From positions 124,001 through 188,000 of the forward strand of contig JAWPHD010001229.1 of NCBI GenBank assembly GCA_037043455.1: DNA of 64,000 nucleotides, given 5' to 3'. This stretch comes from Cyrtodaria siliqua. Lineage: Eukaryota; Mollusca; Bivalvia; Adapedonta; Hiatellidae. A model generated the notes under the pieces. The model had not been told where the DNA came from and searched no databases. It saw only the letters and a program-made list of their open reading frames with translations. Shown in pieces: positions 42,595-52,922 of this stretch. The position numbers were made by a program, and so were the translations under genes. How positions within the stretch are numbered: the first letter of the stretch is position 1; each line of letters begins with the position of its first letter.

Positions 42595-42862
42595 TTAAAC
42601 CATGGTCGACCACGGTTTGACCATGGTCAAGTATGGTTAACACAGTCCTAAACTGACCATGGTCGACCACAGTCAACAGTCCTAAACTGACCATGGTCAA
42701 TATAATCTTGATTGACATGGTCGACCATGGACCGACTATGGTGCCATATACCCGCAATGGTCAACCATGATTTGACCATGGTCAAACCATGGTTGACCAT
42801 GGTCATATGACTATGGTCAACCATGTTTAAATCATGGTCGACCATGGTCCGACTATGATCTT
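42595..42862. repeat. Palindromic GACCATGGTC minisatellite
   Basis: About 18 iterations of the near-palindromes CCATGGTCGACCA, GACCATGGTC and GGTCAACCATG, in both orientations because the unit is self-complementary. Irregular 14-25 bp spacing. Confidence 0.85.
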
Positions 42863-43290
42863 GTGACAGCGGGATGATATTGGATAAACAGTAAATAAAC
42901 TACAGTAAATTTGTAAAAATACAGAAATAAGAAGAAAAGAATCATTGTTATCTACAAAAAAAAATCTGTAAAAATGTATTCTCGACTGTACCCTTTTAAC
43001 CTGATATATGATCTTAGTATAATTAATATGGTTTACAATCTACCCACTTGTAGAAGTATACAGATACATGTATGTCTATCTAAGGTTGACAGATAAGTTA
43101 ATTTGGTGTCCGCGATAAACCTGTCATGTTTATTGACTTTCATTTGTGTCAGGGTCGATATATAAACATTAATGTATATCGACCCTGTTTGGGTTTAAAA
43201 TAAAGTACAGAACAAAGTCTTGGACATGCAGCTATTATAGTAGACAAGGATGATAGCAGAGGTGTTCCAAATCAGTTCTAGAAAGTAGAT

Positions 43291-43361
43291 AGCCTGGTTC
43301 CCTGGCCTCCTACAATGCTTTGTACTATGCAAAGCATTGTAGGAGGCCAGGGTACCAGGCT
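43291..43361. repeat. 71-bp hairpin upstream of the B-box exon
   Basis: AGCCTGGTTCCCTGGCCTCC then TACAATGCTTTG is mirrored by CAAAGCATTGTA then GGAGGCCAGGGTACCAGGCT. Arms of about 32 bp with one mismatch around a 7-base loop. It ends 74 bp before the start codon of the B-box protein. Confidence 0.9.
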
Positions 43362-43434
43362 AGGAAGTAAATTGTGATATTGATTGTCACATGATCTATA
43401 TACGCCCAGGAGATTTATCTTAACGACAACAAAA

Positions 43435-43775
43435 ATGGCGACAGGAGGACGTTCTTCCCTTTTTTTGGGCTCTAAGTCTTTTTATGACTTTTCCTGTGCT
43501 CCCTGTGCCGAGGATGGGCAGAACATGGAGGCAAGAAAACACTGTGTGGATTGTCACCAGAACTTCTGTACCAAGTGCCTTAAAGATCACAACAAATTTG
43601 AAGGATTGAGGTCTCACCGAATAATGGATATAGCCTGCATGGTGGCCAGCGGACTACAGGCCCCAGCTTTCCAAAACAAGGAGACATGTCCTGTTCACCA
43701 GGGAAAAAGGATGGAAATGTTCTGTGGAGCCCATGATGTCGTTTGTTGTGGCGTGTGCATACCCATAGATCACAG
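43435..43775 (+). CDS. B-box zinc-finger (TRIM-like) protein, first coding exon
   Basis: ATG at 43435 sits in good context (AAAATGG); an in-frame upstream ATG at 43384 would add 17 residues and is less likely. The exon encodes 113 residues plus two bases and ends at a strong GTAAGT donor (43776). MATGGRSSLFLGSKSFYDFS leads into a B-box1-like module, with Cys pairs in CAPCAEDG, KHCVDCHQNFCTKCLKDHNK and His in LRSHRIMD. A B-box2 follows, CPVHQGKRMEMFCGAHD then VVCCGVCIPIDHR, which continues in the next exon. No RING precedes the B-boxes, as in the many RING-less TRIM-like proteins expanded in bivalves; these act in ubiquitin-linked or innate immune signalling, but this one's role is not shown. 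No later exon was recognised before 45 kb, so either a long intron follows or the gene is truncated. Confidence 0.85.
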
Positions 43776-44635
43776 GTAAGTCCAAATAAAATTACATGCT
43801 CCAAAAAAATAGGGTAGGGAAAATGTTTAAAAACATTTTATTAAATATATTTTGTCTTTTATTTACACTGTACTTTTATACTCAATAAATAAATAAACTT
43901 AATAATATATTTGTTCATATCATCAGATACAGAACCGATAGAAAAATAATTAAAAACAAAAAGAAGAAAAGAAAACATAAAATGCATAATGTATTTTTTT
44001 TTTGAGGGGTCATAAAATACTTAGGGTCGGCCCCGAAAAACAGGGTTTGTCGGTCGGGAAACCGGAAGCACACTTATTATTTTATTTGACCTAAGTGCAA
44101 TATTCTTTACAATTAACATTGTAACAACAATGATGTCTGTATGCCACAATTTTCATGCATATGTTATTGATATGTTAAAGTAAACTGACACTTAATTTTT
44201 GTTTTGGATCAGGAGACCACAGTTGACGGTATCAGAGATGAAGTTATCCGAGATCAGGAGACCACAGGTCTAGGAATATATATCAATAAACAAACTACGA
44301 GATCAGGAGACCACAGGTCTAGGAATATATCAATAAACAAACTACTATCTCTTGATTTTTATTTTGTGTACTTACACAATTATGTCACTTCAGGTTCTGA
44401 CTGTATTAAGTCTGTTTGGTGTGATAAACACATAACTCAGTCACTATCACTTTCACACTCAGAACAGTCCTCCTCAGTGTAAATAAGCAGGATAAACAAA
44501 AATGGTCAAATATAACTAATTTACATAACCCCATTTTACATAGTCTTTTAATTTATTACTTTTCAATTTAGACATACACTTTCTCAAAATTCTAACATAA
44601 TTCTTAAAAGTTAACACAACTAAAAGGGGTGCACC
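43776..44635. other. Intron-like/repeat region with 45-49-bp triplicate
   Basis: 43795-44070 is a repeat of the 'AAAATAGGGTAGG ... CGGTCGGGAAACCGGA' type. At 44207, 44252 and 44301 'GATCAGGAGACCACAG' recurs; the last two units (49 bp) also share 'GTCTAGGAATATAT' and CAATAAACAAACTA. No coding exon of the B-box gene was found here. Confidence 0.55.
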
Positions 44636-45101
44636 TCAAACAGGAGTAACGGCATCGTGTTCTATTCTATTCGTGGAGCAGAAGGCAAATTTGGCGAACA
44701 AAAACGTAAACATGCGGATTATACTGCTATTTAATAGGACGTGTATGCATTTGATCAATAAAATATGTACAACTTTATTATATACAACTGTTGGTAAACT
44801 TTCTCGACACCTTTTAAAACAGTCATTCAATGATTTCTTCTTTGCGTCTCCGGACCGTTTCATTTTTCGTGCTCCGAATCTTTTCCAGTAGACACTTGCA
44901 AATTCCATGCACGTTTCGTCTCGCAAAAAAACGTAAGCGCATCAACGCTGTTCTGTTTATTTATTTCCTATTAAAGTAAAAAAATATTGAGGACTTTATT
45001 TTTTTCATTTTTAAATTTCGTAATTGGCGGAAAAGTATCTGGCATATATCTGAGAGTAGCCGGTCATTTTTGCCGGCTGCCGGTGCTTATTAAAAACCCT
45101 G
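44636..45101 (-). mobile_element. hAT-like element end with possible first exon (minus strand)
   Basis: Reading the minus strand from 45101: CAGGGTTTTTAATAAGCACC, a CAGGG-type terminus, then a GC-rich palindrome (GCCGGCAGCCGGC region). A frame from 44926 begins MRDETCMEFASVYWKRFGAR and continues KMKRSGDAKKKSLNDCFKRC, like the Lys/Arg-rich 'S(L).D.F' openings of ZNF862/KIAA1586-type hAT proteins. The rest of the frame (to 44636) looks non-coding. The other terminus was not found. Assignment is tentative. Confidence 0.4.
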
Positions 45102-45396
45102 AGTGTCGCTAGAGGATAATAGTCTACAGCGACAGGTCAACAGGGTATGCAAAGGAATGAGAAATTCCGCCAGTATGTAAACATCGAGAATGTTGCAAAT
45201 AAAGAACAGTTTAGATTCCTAGGTTACATCTACTAGAAATCCAACCGTGGTTGATTATAGAATTCAACCAACTTTAGAGGATAATGCGTGGTGATATAAG
45301 CGTTTCACCTTCGACTTGGTAGACGATACGTGTTTGTAGTTAGCTAAGTCAGATCCGACTTGTGTATGAAATTTGTCATATTCTTACACTTCAGCA

Positions 45397-47310
45397 TGAC
45401 TTCAACTACTGTGGCCACACCTGTAGACAGGAAGAGAAAGGCATATCAATGCCTGAAGTGCCTGCACCGGTTCAATCAAGTATACATAGAGGTGAGGTAC
45501 CGAGTTAAATGATGAATCAGTTGAGGAGTCCATGGATGAAAGAGAGAAGTCCAATCATGAAAGAGTCGAGGACTCTACTGACGAAAGAGACGAACAATGT
45601 AAAGATGGTGAAATTGATTTTTGTTCTGAAACCGTGTCTTACCCAAAGCTTCAGCAAAAAATTATATTACAACAATCGTTTTTTACTGGAAAATCAAAGC
45701 GACCTGTGAAGCACCATAACTGTTTGTTTTGCGACAAATTTTATCAGAAACTTCAAAGACATTATGTCAGTGTTATTCAAATGAAGTTGATTCAAAAACT
45801 TCAAAAACTACCAGTGAAATCGAAAGAAAGGAAACAATATCTTTTGGAGTTGCAGAATATTGGTGATATAACCACAACACTAGCACTATTGAAAAAGGAC
45901 ATGGTGTTGTTATTCCTAAATACAGAGCCAGGAAGGGTAAAGAGAAAGAATTCAATGAATATCTTCCTTGTTAATTTTGTTTGCGCTTTATGTAAAGAAA
46001 GACTTGTGGAAACACCAAAAAGAATGTAGTTCAAATAAACAAGTTGGGTCGCAAGTTCATGGACAAGCAATTACACATGATAAACTGTTGTTGCCATTAC
46101 AGTCGGATGTTCCTGGCAGAATCACTATGCATGATGACAATGTTAAAGATACTGCTATCAATGACCCTCTCATTGCTGGATTTGGGAAACGACTCCATGA
46201 AAATAACGGCCATATCATACATAGACAACAGTATTCATCTTCACGATTAAGGGAGTTGAGACGGCTCCTAATTGAAGTACGAAAAACACATCCCAGCATT
46301 TCATGCTTACAAGATTGCCTACAACCTCGATACTGGGAAGTGCTACTGCAATCTGTCAAGACAGATGGAGGATATTCGACAAAAACACACAAGTTTGCCA
46401 CCCCATCATTGCCAGTCACAGCTTGGAATAAGTCTGAAAAAATGTGCTTTCATAGCTCAAAATAAAGCAATTAAAGAAATTAACTCGGAATTATGATCAC
46501 AAATGGAGGTTTTCATAAGTCTTTATCAAAATGAATGGACAGAAAGAATATCCTCTAAGGCCCATGCTTCTGCTCACAAAGCAAAGTTCAATAGACCTTT
46601 ATTGCTCCCTCTTGTAGAGGACGTAGTGCGTCTGCATAATTATTTGCAGAGAAAAGTGAAGAACTTGAAATGTTCTGATATGCCGCAGAAGGAGAGGTAT
46701 AGAGAAGTAGCAGACATATGCTTGACACAAGTGATTCTGTTCAATCGTCGAAAAAGCGATGAAGCTCAAATAATCCAGATTGATCAGTACCGTTTGAAAA
46801 AGAAACATAAGTTAATGAAGAGGTCCTTGACAGTTTGACATCATTCAAAAAACAACTGTGCAAGTCGCACCAACGAGTAGAAATTATTTGAAAAAAGGGG
46901 TCCAAAGTACCTGTTCTATTTACCTCAGAGATGGTGAGCAATATTGCCTTTATGATGGATTGATGACATGCTTCGGATATCACTTCAGAGTACCGCTTCG
47001 AAAAACCAAATTCAATACATCCGCTACGTGGATGTGATTGCCTGCGAAGGCTGGCTAAAGAAAGTGGAGTCAAGAAGCCATCACTGATCACTTCAACCGA
47101 ACTACGGAAACAAATCGTCATTATGTCTCAAGATCTTGGACTCGAGGAAGTCAACCAAGACATATCAGCAACATTTCTTGGCCATGACATTCGAGTCCAT
47201 CATCAATTTTATAGACTTCCAGAGAATACACTGCAGTTATGAAACTGCTTCAAATGATTAACTCTGGAAAGATGGCAGAATTCCGAGGACTTTGACAAGA
47301 TTGTGTTAGA
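45397..47310 (+). pseudogene. Crypton-like tyrosine-recombinase pseudogene, near full length
   Basis: A first exon (ATG 45397, MTSTTVATPVDRKRKAYQCL, KCLHRF) ends at a GTGAGG donor (about 45490). The main part follows from 45532: an acidic leader, a C-x2-C..H module (NCLFCDKFYQKLQRHYVS), a decayed second module (YLPC stop FC.., LWKHQKEC), then FGKRLHENNGHIIHRQQYSS, SRLRELRRLLIEVRK, YQNEWTERISSKAHA, KFNRPLLLPLVEDV, CLTQVILFNRRKS. The catalytic half holds KVPVLFTSEM, SLITSTELRKQIVIMSQD, then ATFLGHDIRVHHQFYRLPEN at about 47170-47230. H-x-x-R (GHDIR) and the Tyr (FYRLP) of the recombinase box are visible. At least six frameshifts or stops break it. This family is common in fish, cnidarians and molluscs as mobile-element genes; Crypton or a related tyrosine-recombinase transposon is the likely source. 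A GTAAGGCC donor-like site ends it at about 47322. Confidence 0.8.
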
Positions 47311-47760
47311 ATCAACAGGTAAGGCCAAAAAAAAGGTCTGTTTTTGGTCTTTTCCCCTAAAAATTAGGGTAGGTCAGTAGGAAAATCTTCTTTTTTAAAA
47401 TTAATCCTTACTATACATTTAAATCAAGAGATGGTTTTTAAACTCGTCCGAGCTTTCATTGATATAAACAATCTGGTAAAGTTTGAAAAAGATCGGATGA
47501 AAAATGAAGTCCCTATCGTGTTAACGATGTTAAATACAGCAATTTTAACTAAATCAAGGGCCATAAGTCTGGTGTTACTGGTCTGAACTGGTTGGTTTTC
47601 GAACTCGTCCGAGCTTTCATTGATATCAACAATCTGGTAGAGTTTGAAAAAATATCAGATGAAAAATGAAGGTGCTATCGGGTAAACGAGGTAAAAGTTA
47701 ACGGACAGACGGATGAATGGACAACGGACAAACGACTCGCTATGAAGTGGCAAATAAATA
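47311..47760 (+). repeat. Repeat scraps: ATTAGGGTAGGTCAG type and tandem-repeat tail
   Basis: 47325-47400 holds 'CCCTAAAAATTAGGGTAGGT'. 47405-47700 holds two ~155-bp units of the GGGCCATAA family (CGAACTCGTCCGAGCTTTCA). 47695-47740 is a degenerate ACGG tract (AACGGACAGACGG). No head or tail hairpin remains. Confidence 0.6.
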
Positions 47761-48369
47761 TGTTTACATGCAGTTCCTAAATTTTGTTATTATAATTCAC
47801 TAAACTTTTTACCTATTAATTTCATAGTACTTTTTCATAAAGCCAAGCATGTCTGCTATTGAAAATCAACAAGAAAATTTAGTTTTGAATATCAATTTAT
47901 AAAGAATTTGTCAACTGTTTACAAACACTGGGTTAAAGTTCAACATGTTTCTGACACTCACAATTCATACCCATGCTACTTTCACTTTTGAAAAGTATTA
48001 CCTAAAACTGTCAAAAGTATCATGAGATGCGTTCATAATATCAATATTAAACATGTCCAGATTACAGTTTCAGTCAACAAATAGCACAAAATAACTGCAA
48101 AAAGTTTAGAGGCAAAACTTCAACCACTCTTTATTATAGAACTACTTCTAATACACAGGCAGGCAAATCCGGTCTATTTGAAGTAATTAAACTTGCTAAA
48201 TAAACATGGCAGCAGAGGTTGTTTACAATGGTAAAATGCCATAGAAAAAATTGTCAATTGAGGAAAAACCAAACGTTATGAGGAAAATTCCAAATAAGAC
48301 TTTTGTGGTTCAAAGGTATTTGATTTGTCATAATTATATAGTGTATTAATAAAATAATCATGGTCTAAA
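47761..48369. other. No gene recognised
   Basis: AT-rich spacer between two recombinase pseudogenes; nothing recognisable. Confidence 0.45.
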
Positions 48370-49520
48370 GGGGTGACAAGGTGGGATGGGACAGATGACA
48401 TCAGTGATAGTGAAAATCTTGAACCTGAACGAGTGTGTGAGCATATTGTTTCACCCTCTGACAATGACAGTGATACCAAAAATGAGATATAGGGTCACTT
48501 GTGTATCTTAATATAACAGAACAATCAGTTATCGCACAAAAAAGTGGGGGAAAAACATGCCTGTTTTTTGGTGATAAACAGTATGCAAGAATATCAAGTG
48601 TCACAGTAATGAGTCTGAAGTGGCAAAAATCTTAATTATCCGTGTAAAATCAAAGGACAGAAAAGAACTCTGGAACAAACTAATGAACAAAGAGGATTTC
48701 AAACATAACTATGATGTCCTTCAGAACAAAACAGGAGAGATCATTCCAATATACAGACAGATAAGGAGACTGCTCAATATGTTCCCTTTGAGTTTTGTCT
48801 AGATCTGTACATCAAGGCAGAGCTATGGAAACACCAGAAAAGATGCAGGAATTCAAAGACAGATGAAAAAAGACACACAGAAAGGGGTAAGGGAATAGTT
48901 AACTGAATGCTCCTTTTGCCATCAGATATAAAACACAGACAATTGAATGAGGACATTTTACTCAAAATGAGGGAGGATGATACTAAGTCAGCCATTTTGA
49001 GAGATTCCTTAATATTAGAATTTGGGAAAAGCCTGTTTGAAAAGTGTGGACACAAAATCCATCAGCAGCAATACATTTCCTAAAAACTGAGACAGTTAGG
49101 CAGACTGAATATACAGATGAGGTCACAATGTTCAGAAATAACAACCTTGCAACAGGGCATGCAGACAAAACATTGGAATGTACTTACAGATGCTGTGAAA
49201 ACAATGTTCGTGTTGAATGAGAAAACCAACATGTTTGAAACAGTATCACTGCCTTTAAAACTTGGGCACAATTTGGCTAAATGTGCCAAAATTCTGAAAT
49301 GAGGGCTATCATCCAAGATGAGTGAGCAGGGTAAAAGACAGGCGAAACATTTCTTGGAATTATATGTAAATGAATGGGCGGAAAGACTAAGCACAAAAGC
49401 CATGCAAATAATCGGTACCAGAAAATGTAACAAACCTCAGCTACTTCTTACAGGAACAAGGAAAAACAGAGAAGCGTTGGTGCGGAGTACCGAGAACACA
49501 GAGACAGATGGGATCTAATG
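48370..49520 (+). pseudogene. Second Crypton-like tyrosine-recombinase pseudogene, 3' truncated
   Basis: Acidic leader (RWDGTDDISDSENLEPERVC), then in successive frames KHACFF.DKQYARIS, CHSNESEVAKILIIRVKSKD, RKELWNKLMNKEDFKHNYDV, KTGEIIPIYR. The second zinc module VPFEFCLDLYIKAELWKHQK then RC is well kept. The middle domain follows: DSLILEFGKSLFEKCGHKIH, QQQYIS stop KLRQLGRL, TNMFETVSLPLKLGHNLAKC, FLELYVNEWAERLSTKAM, RKCNKPQLL. It ends before the catalytic half. Similar in order to the copy at 45397 but clearly diverged from it, so they are separate insertions or an old duplication. Multiple stops and frameshifts. Confidence 0.8.
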
Positions 49521-49549
49521 AATTGGCAGACATTAGACAGAGAACTTGA

Positions 49550-49680
49550 AAATGCACCCTAGAACTGGTTTAAACCCCCATGGCCTACTTTGAACTTGAG
49601 AGTGCACCCTAGTGGCCTACTTTGCCACTGACCGTTCCAAGTCGGTAGCCCTATTGTCAACCCTTTTGTGTTTGTGATGT
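49550..49680 (+). repeat. Interspersed repeat fragment shared with 40601-40740
   Basis: CCTAGAACTGGTTTAAACCC, 'GAGAGTGCACCCTAGTGG', 'TTTGCCACTGACCGTTCCAA' and TTTGTGTTTGTGATGTCG. 'GTGCACCCTAG' sits in a small internal duplication with the preceding 'AATGCACCCTAG'. Confidence 0.6.
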
Positions 49681-49814
49681 CGTTTGCATTTGTTATTGCT
49701 TTTGCCTTCTTGTTTGTCTGTTTGCGTGTTTGTTTCTGTGTTTTGTGGTTGGCTGTCCTCCTTGAATGCTGCTTTCCCTGTCCGATATTTTTATGTTTCT
49801 TGAATGCCTGCCTA

Positions 49815-50345
49815 CTTGTGCAATTCTACAAGAAACAGAAGAATCTGCTTTACCAGACTTTGTCGATATTACTCCAGCAGTAACTCACTTTATATATAAA
49901 AACGACGGAAAAGTCATAGTTAACATTTCAAACCTCACAAACAATACAGTCACTGTATCTCCGAAAGCAATACTTTGTGAATTACAACCAGTCACCATTG
50001 ATGACTCGGTATTTGAAAAGGTAATGAAACTAAAAGTGATTCACAGGTATTTGAAGAGGTCCATATAGACTCCAACCTTAGTACAGAACAAGATTAAGGA
50101 ACTTCTATTAAAACATAAAGACATATTCTCAACAGATGACTCCCATATAGGCAAATGCAACAAGATTAAGCACTGAATTGACTTAATGAATGAAACCTTT
50201 TGTAGCTAATGTCATTCTTGTAAGCAAGAAAAATAGAAAGTAAAGGATGTGCGTGGACTAAAGAATGTTGAACAACAGATCAATCAAAGACTCGTATGCC
50301 CTCCCTGTTCAGTACAATAGACATGCAAGTGGGCTACTGTTGTAT
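49815..50345 (+). pseudogene. Ty3/gypsy-type pol fragment (protease-RT linker and start of RT)
   Basis: An open stretch contains ITPAVTHFIYKNDGKVIVNI, then SNLTNNTVTVSPKAILCELQ, the conserved segment before reverse transcriptase in Ty3/gypsy pol. Downstream, in broken frames, are KHKDIFSTDDSHIGKCNKIK, ANVILVSKKNRK and MLNNRSIKDSYALP, followed after a deletion by STIDMQVGYW. No aspartic protease, catalytic RT box, RNase H or integrase was found. Several stops and a deletion; a dead scrap of an LTR retrotransposon. LTRs were not identified. Confidence 0.75.
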
Positions 50346-50977
50346 AATGAAACTGACTATAGCCATGGTAATGCTTCACTGATATTTGTTGAGGGCTACA
50401 CACTTGTATATTAAACGTCGTAGTGGAAACACGTGTTGTGTTCTCTATTCACATTTGTCATAACTCCAATTGAGTACTACTATGGATATACAATATACTT
50501 GTCAACTGCACAATAGTGCACCAACATAAAACATGGTGTCAGAATAAAAACAACATAATTACTGGGCTCTTCATTGGACCAAAAAATGTTTAGCCATTTT
50601 GGCTAAACCACCTCAATTTTCTTTAGCCAATGGGATTTTTGTTTAGCCATTTTTGGCTAAGCTTTTTTAGCCATTTTAGCAGGTTTTAATACAGTTTCCG
50701 ATTACATATTTGTATAATTTTCTTATCATTAAATATATGTATATATATTAGACCAAGTTGAATGATATTAATTCTTTGACAGTTTCTAACAGTTAGATGG
50801 TTACATGAACATGGTTAAAACTTGATTTTAATATGTTGCCTCTATTATCACCAATGCCTCTATTATTTGTCACAGTTGGGGACATGTTCCAATGATGAAT
50901 GTTGTAAGAAAACATAATTTTAAGCATACATGCAGGTTCATTTTTATGACCTTTTTATATGTTGGTGCGTGAAACCC

Positions 50978-51014
<37 letters not shown>

Positions 51015-52185
51015 CCAAGCATGTACTTTTGATGGAAAAAACTGATGACACAGTTATCGTTCTGTTTTGTGTAGCCACGCATACAACTCAAAAGAAATGG
51101 CTTTGTTTCAATGCGCGAAAACAGATGACAATGTATTGTTTACATACGTACCATGGGCTTCTTTCAGTTCTGAATAACGGAGTTACAAAGTCATTATTTT
51201 AGTTAAAAGGGTGTAAATCTTTGTATGAGAAAGTTTAATTATTACCATTTTCATAATACGTCTTCGTTTCGTTTACGCGCTGTTTTGCGTTGTTTTTGTT
51301 ATTGAAAAATGCGATTTTTTTTCGGTGAGCTCTTATGGGTTTACAATTTTCTCCCAGTGTACGCACACCAAGTGAGTTGCAGTTGACTCTAAATTTGCTA
51401 TTCAGGATTTCTGCCCCACGTGTAGAAAAATCCCAATTTTTTAAAAACTAATTGACACAAACGGCTTTTTATTACTTTGTTGTGTTTAAATATCAATGGA
51501 GAGATAGAATAAATAAATTCAACGTTGTATATTAATCTGTTGTTTTGCAATTATAGAGTTAAGAATGCCAAAACGTATATTTCTGTGTCTGCTGAAAGGG
51601 ACAAAATTGCCATTATTGAAAGAAAACTTAATTAAATCGATCACCGCCTTTAAGTTTCAGCATTTCAAAACAAATTTTATTAAATTATAAGTTCAAGTGT
51701 TGTTTGCTGTGTTTTATTTCCTAAAAACTCACAGTCGGCCCGAAAAAATCAATATTATAAAAACTACAGAATGTTTACGCAACGTCTGTCAGTGGCCCCT
51801 TCTGAAGTATTTAAAAAAAAAATAACCTCCCCGGTGTTGAATTTTCGCTAGAAGCACACCAGCTAAAAACCACATTCTTCACAAGCTCTGTACCATTGAT
51901 TGGCCAGTTAAACTGCGGCCTCGTTAGTGTTAAATCCCGTGTTGAAAAATTTGTGGACAACATCTGTCCATTTACAAATGTTGCGTGAGTCGACCTGGTG
52001 ACCTAACAAATCATTGGTCGAACGGTAGAAAACGTGTGTTCGATGTGTAAAACGTCACTTCCGTTTCGGGATTTCCCATATGATTTCACTTCACTCGGAT
52101 GACGGTAACAGAACGAACTAGTGGACATGCGAGAGTTTCGGTCCAATTGTTGCGTGAATCTGGTAAGTTGCGTGAATCTAGTTAA
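50346..52185. other. No gene; simple repeats and TTTAGCCATT motifs
   Basis: 50585-50690 holds five copies of TTTAGCCA(T)n(T)GGCTAA-type palindromic motifs. 50978-51014 is an (AATC)n microsatellite of about nine units. 51950-52185 repeats 'GTTGCGTGA(A/G)TC' three times. No coding sequence was recognised. Confidence 0.55.
50978..51014 (+). repeat. (AATC)n microsatellite
   Basis: About nine perfect tetranucleotide units; the flanking frame reads as Ser/Ile/Asn/Gln repeats and is not a gene. Confidence 0.95.
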
Positions 52186-52917
52186 CAGGGGTTTTTTTCT
52201 GGAAAAGGGGAAGGGGCCTGGGGCCTTTGAGATGGGGAAAATTTCCGCGGGCCGCCGGCGTTTAAGTGAAAAAGGGGAAACAAATTGTAAACAAGTTTAA
52301 AGTGCATGATTAACTTTTAATATGGCAAATTCAATTGAATTTGCTATCATACATCTTATGATTATAAGGCCATCACTCTATGTTTAACGTTTTTGAATTC
52401 CTCCACCAGATTGTCATAATCTTGATCACTTAAACTACCACTGAAGTCACTGATACGCATTAATGCGTCTTAGGTGTCCTGGGACATGCTTCTTAATTCA
52501 GTGGCGATGTCGTTCATCAATTTTGCCCGTATTGTTTGCGTCCGTTTTTCTGATTTTCTTGTTGAATTGCTTCCAGTTATGAGACATTTTTCCGTCACAC
52601 GCTGGTAAACAAAAGAACGGAATACGGGATGTCGTAAAAGAAATCTCGTAAAGGGAGATCACTGATTTGCGCAGTGCTCTACCTTGATGAGGTTTATTTT
52701 ACGACATACCGTATTCCGTTCTTTTGTTTACCAGCGTGACTTACTTCCCCTGACAATAGATGACAGCTTTTCGGCAATAATAAAAAACGATGGCCGATTT
52801 TCGCATTTCGGCAATTCTTCGGAGGGGAATTTATATTTTTAGGGGAAAAACTATACTTATTTTCCAAGGGGAAGGGGCCGTTAAGCGGCCTCTTCTATAG
52901 AAGGAAAAAAAACCCTG
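52186..52917. mobile_element. 732-bp CAGGG-ended MITE, 5-bp TSD GTTAA
   Basis: Left end CAGGGGTTTTTTTCTGGAAA; right end inverted CAGGGTTTTTTTTCCTTCTA. GTTAA directly flanks both sides (52181-52185, 52918-52922). Subterminal GGGGAAGGGGCC motifs are mirrored (52207-52220 and 52868-52880). A nested hairpin lies at 52598-52738. No transposase. Same terminus and TSD length as the element at 2755-3068. Confidence 0.85.
52598..52738. repeat. Inverted repeat, 42-bp arms, 57-base loop
   Basis: The left arm CACGCTGGTAAACAAAAGAA, then CGGAATACGG and ATGTCGTAAAA, is mirrored at 52697-52738 with a single mismatch. It lies inside the CAGGG element and may be a separate small palindromic insertion. Confidence 0.9.
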
Positions 52918-52922
52918 GTTAA

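Noticed and set aside
49668..49883. 71-codon hydrophobic frame as a membrane peptide
   Set aside because: T/G-rich repeat sequence overlapping the start of the Ty3/gypsy scrap in another frame.
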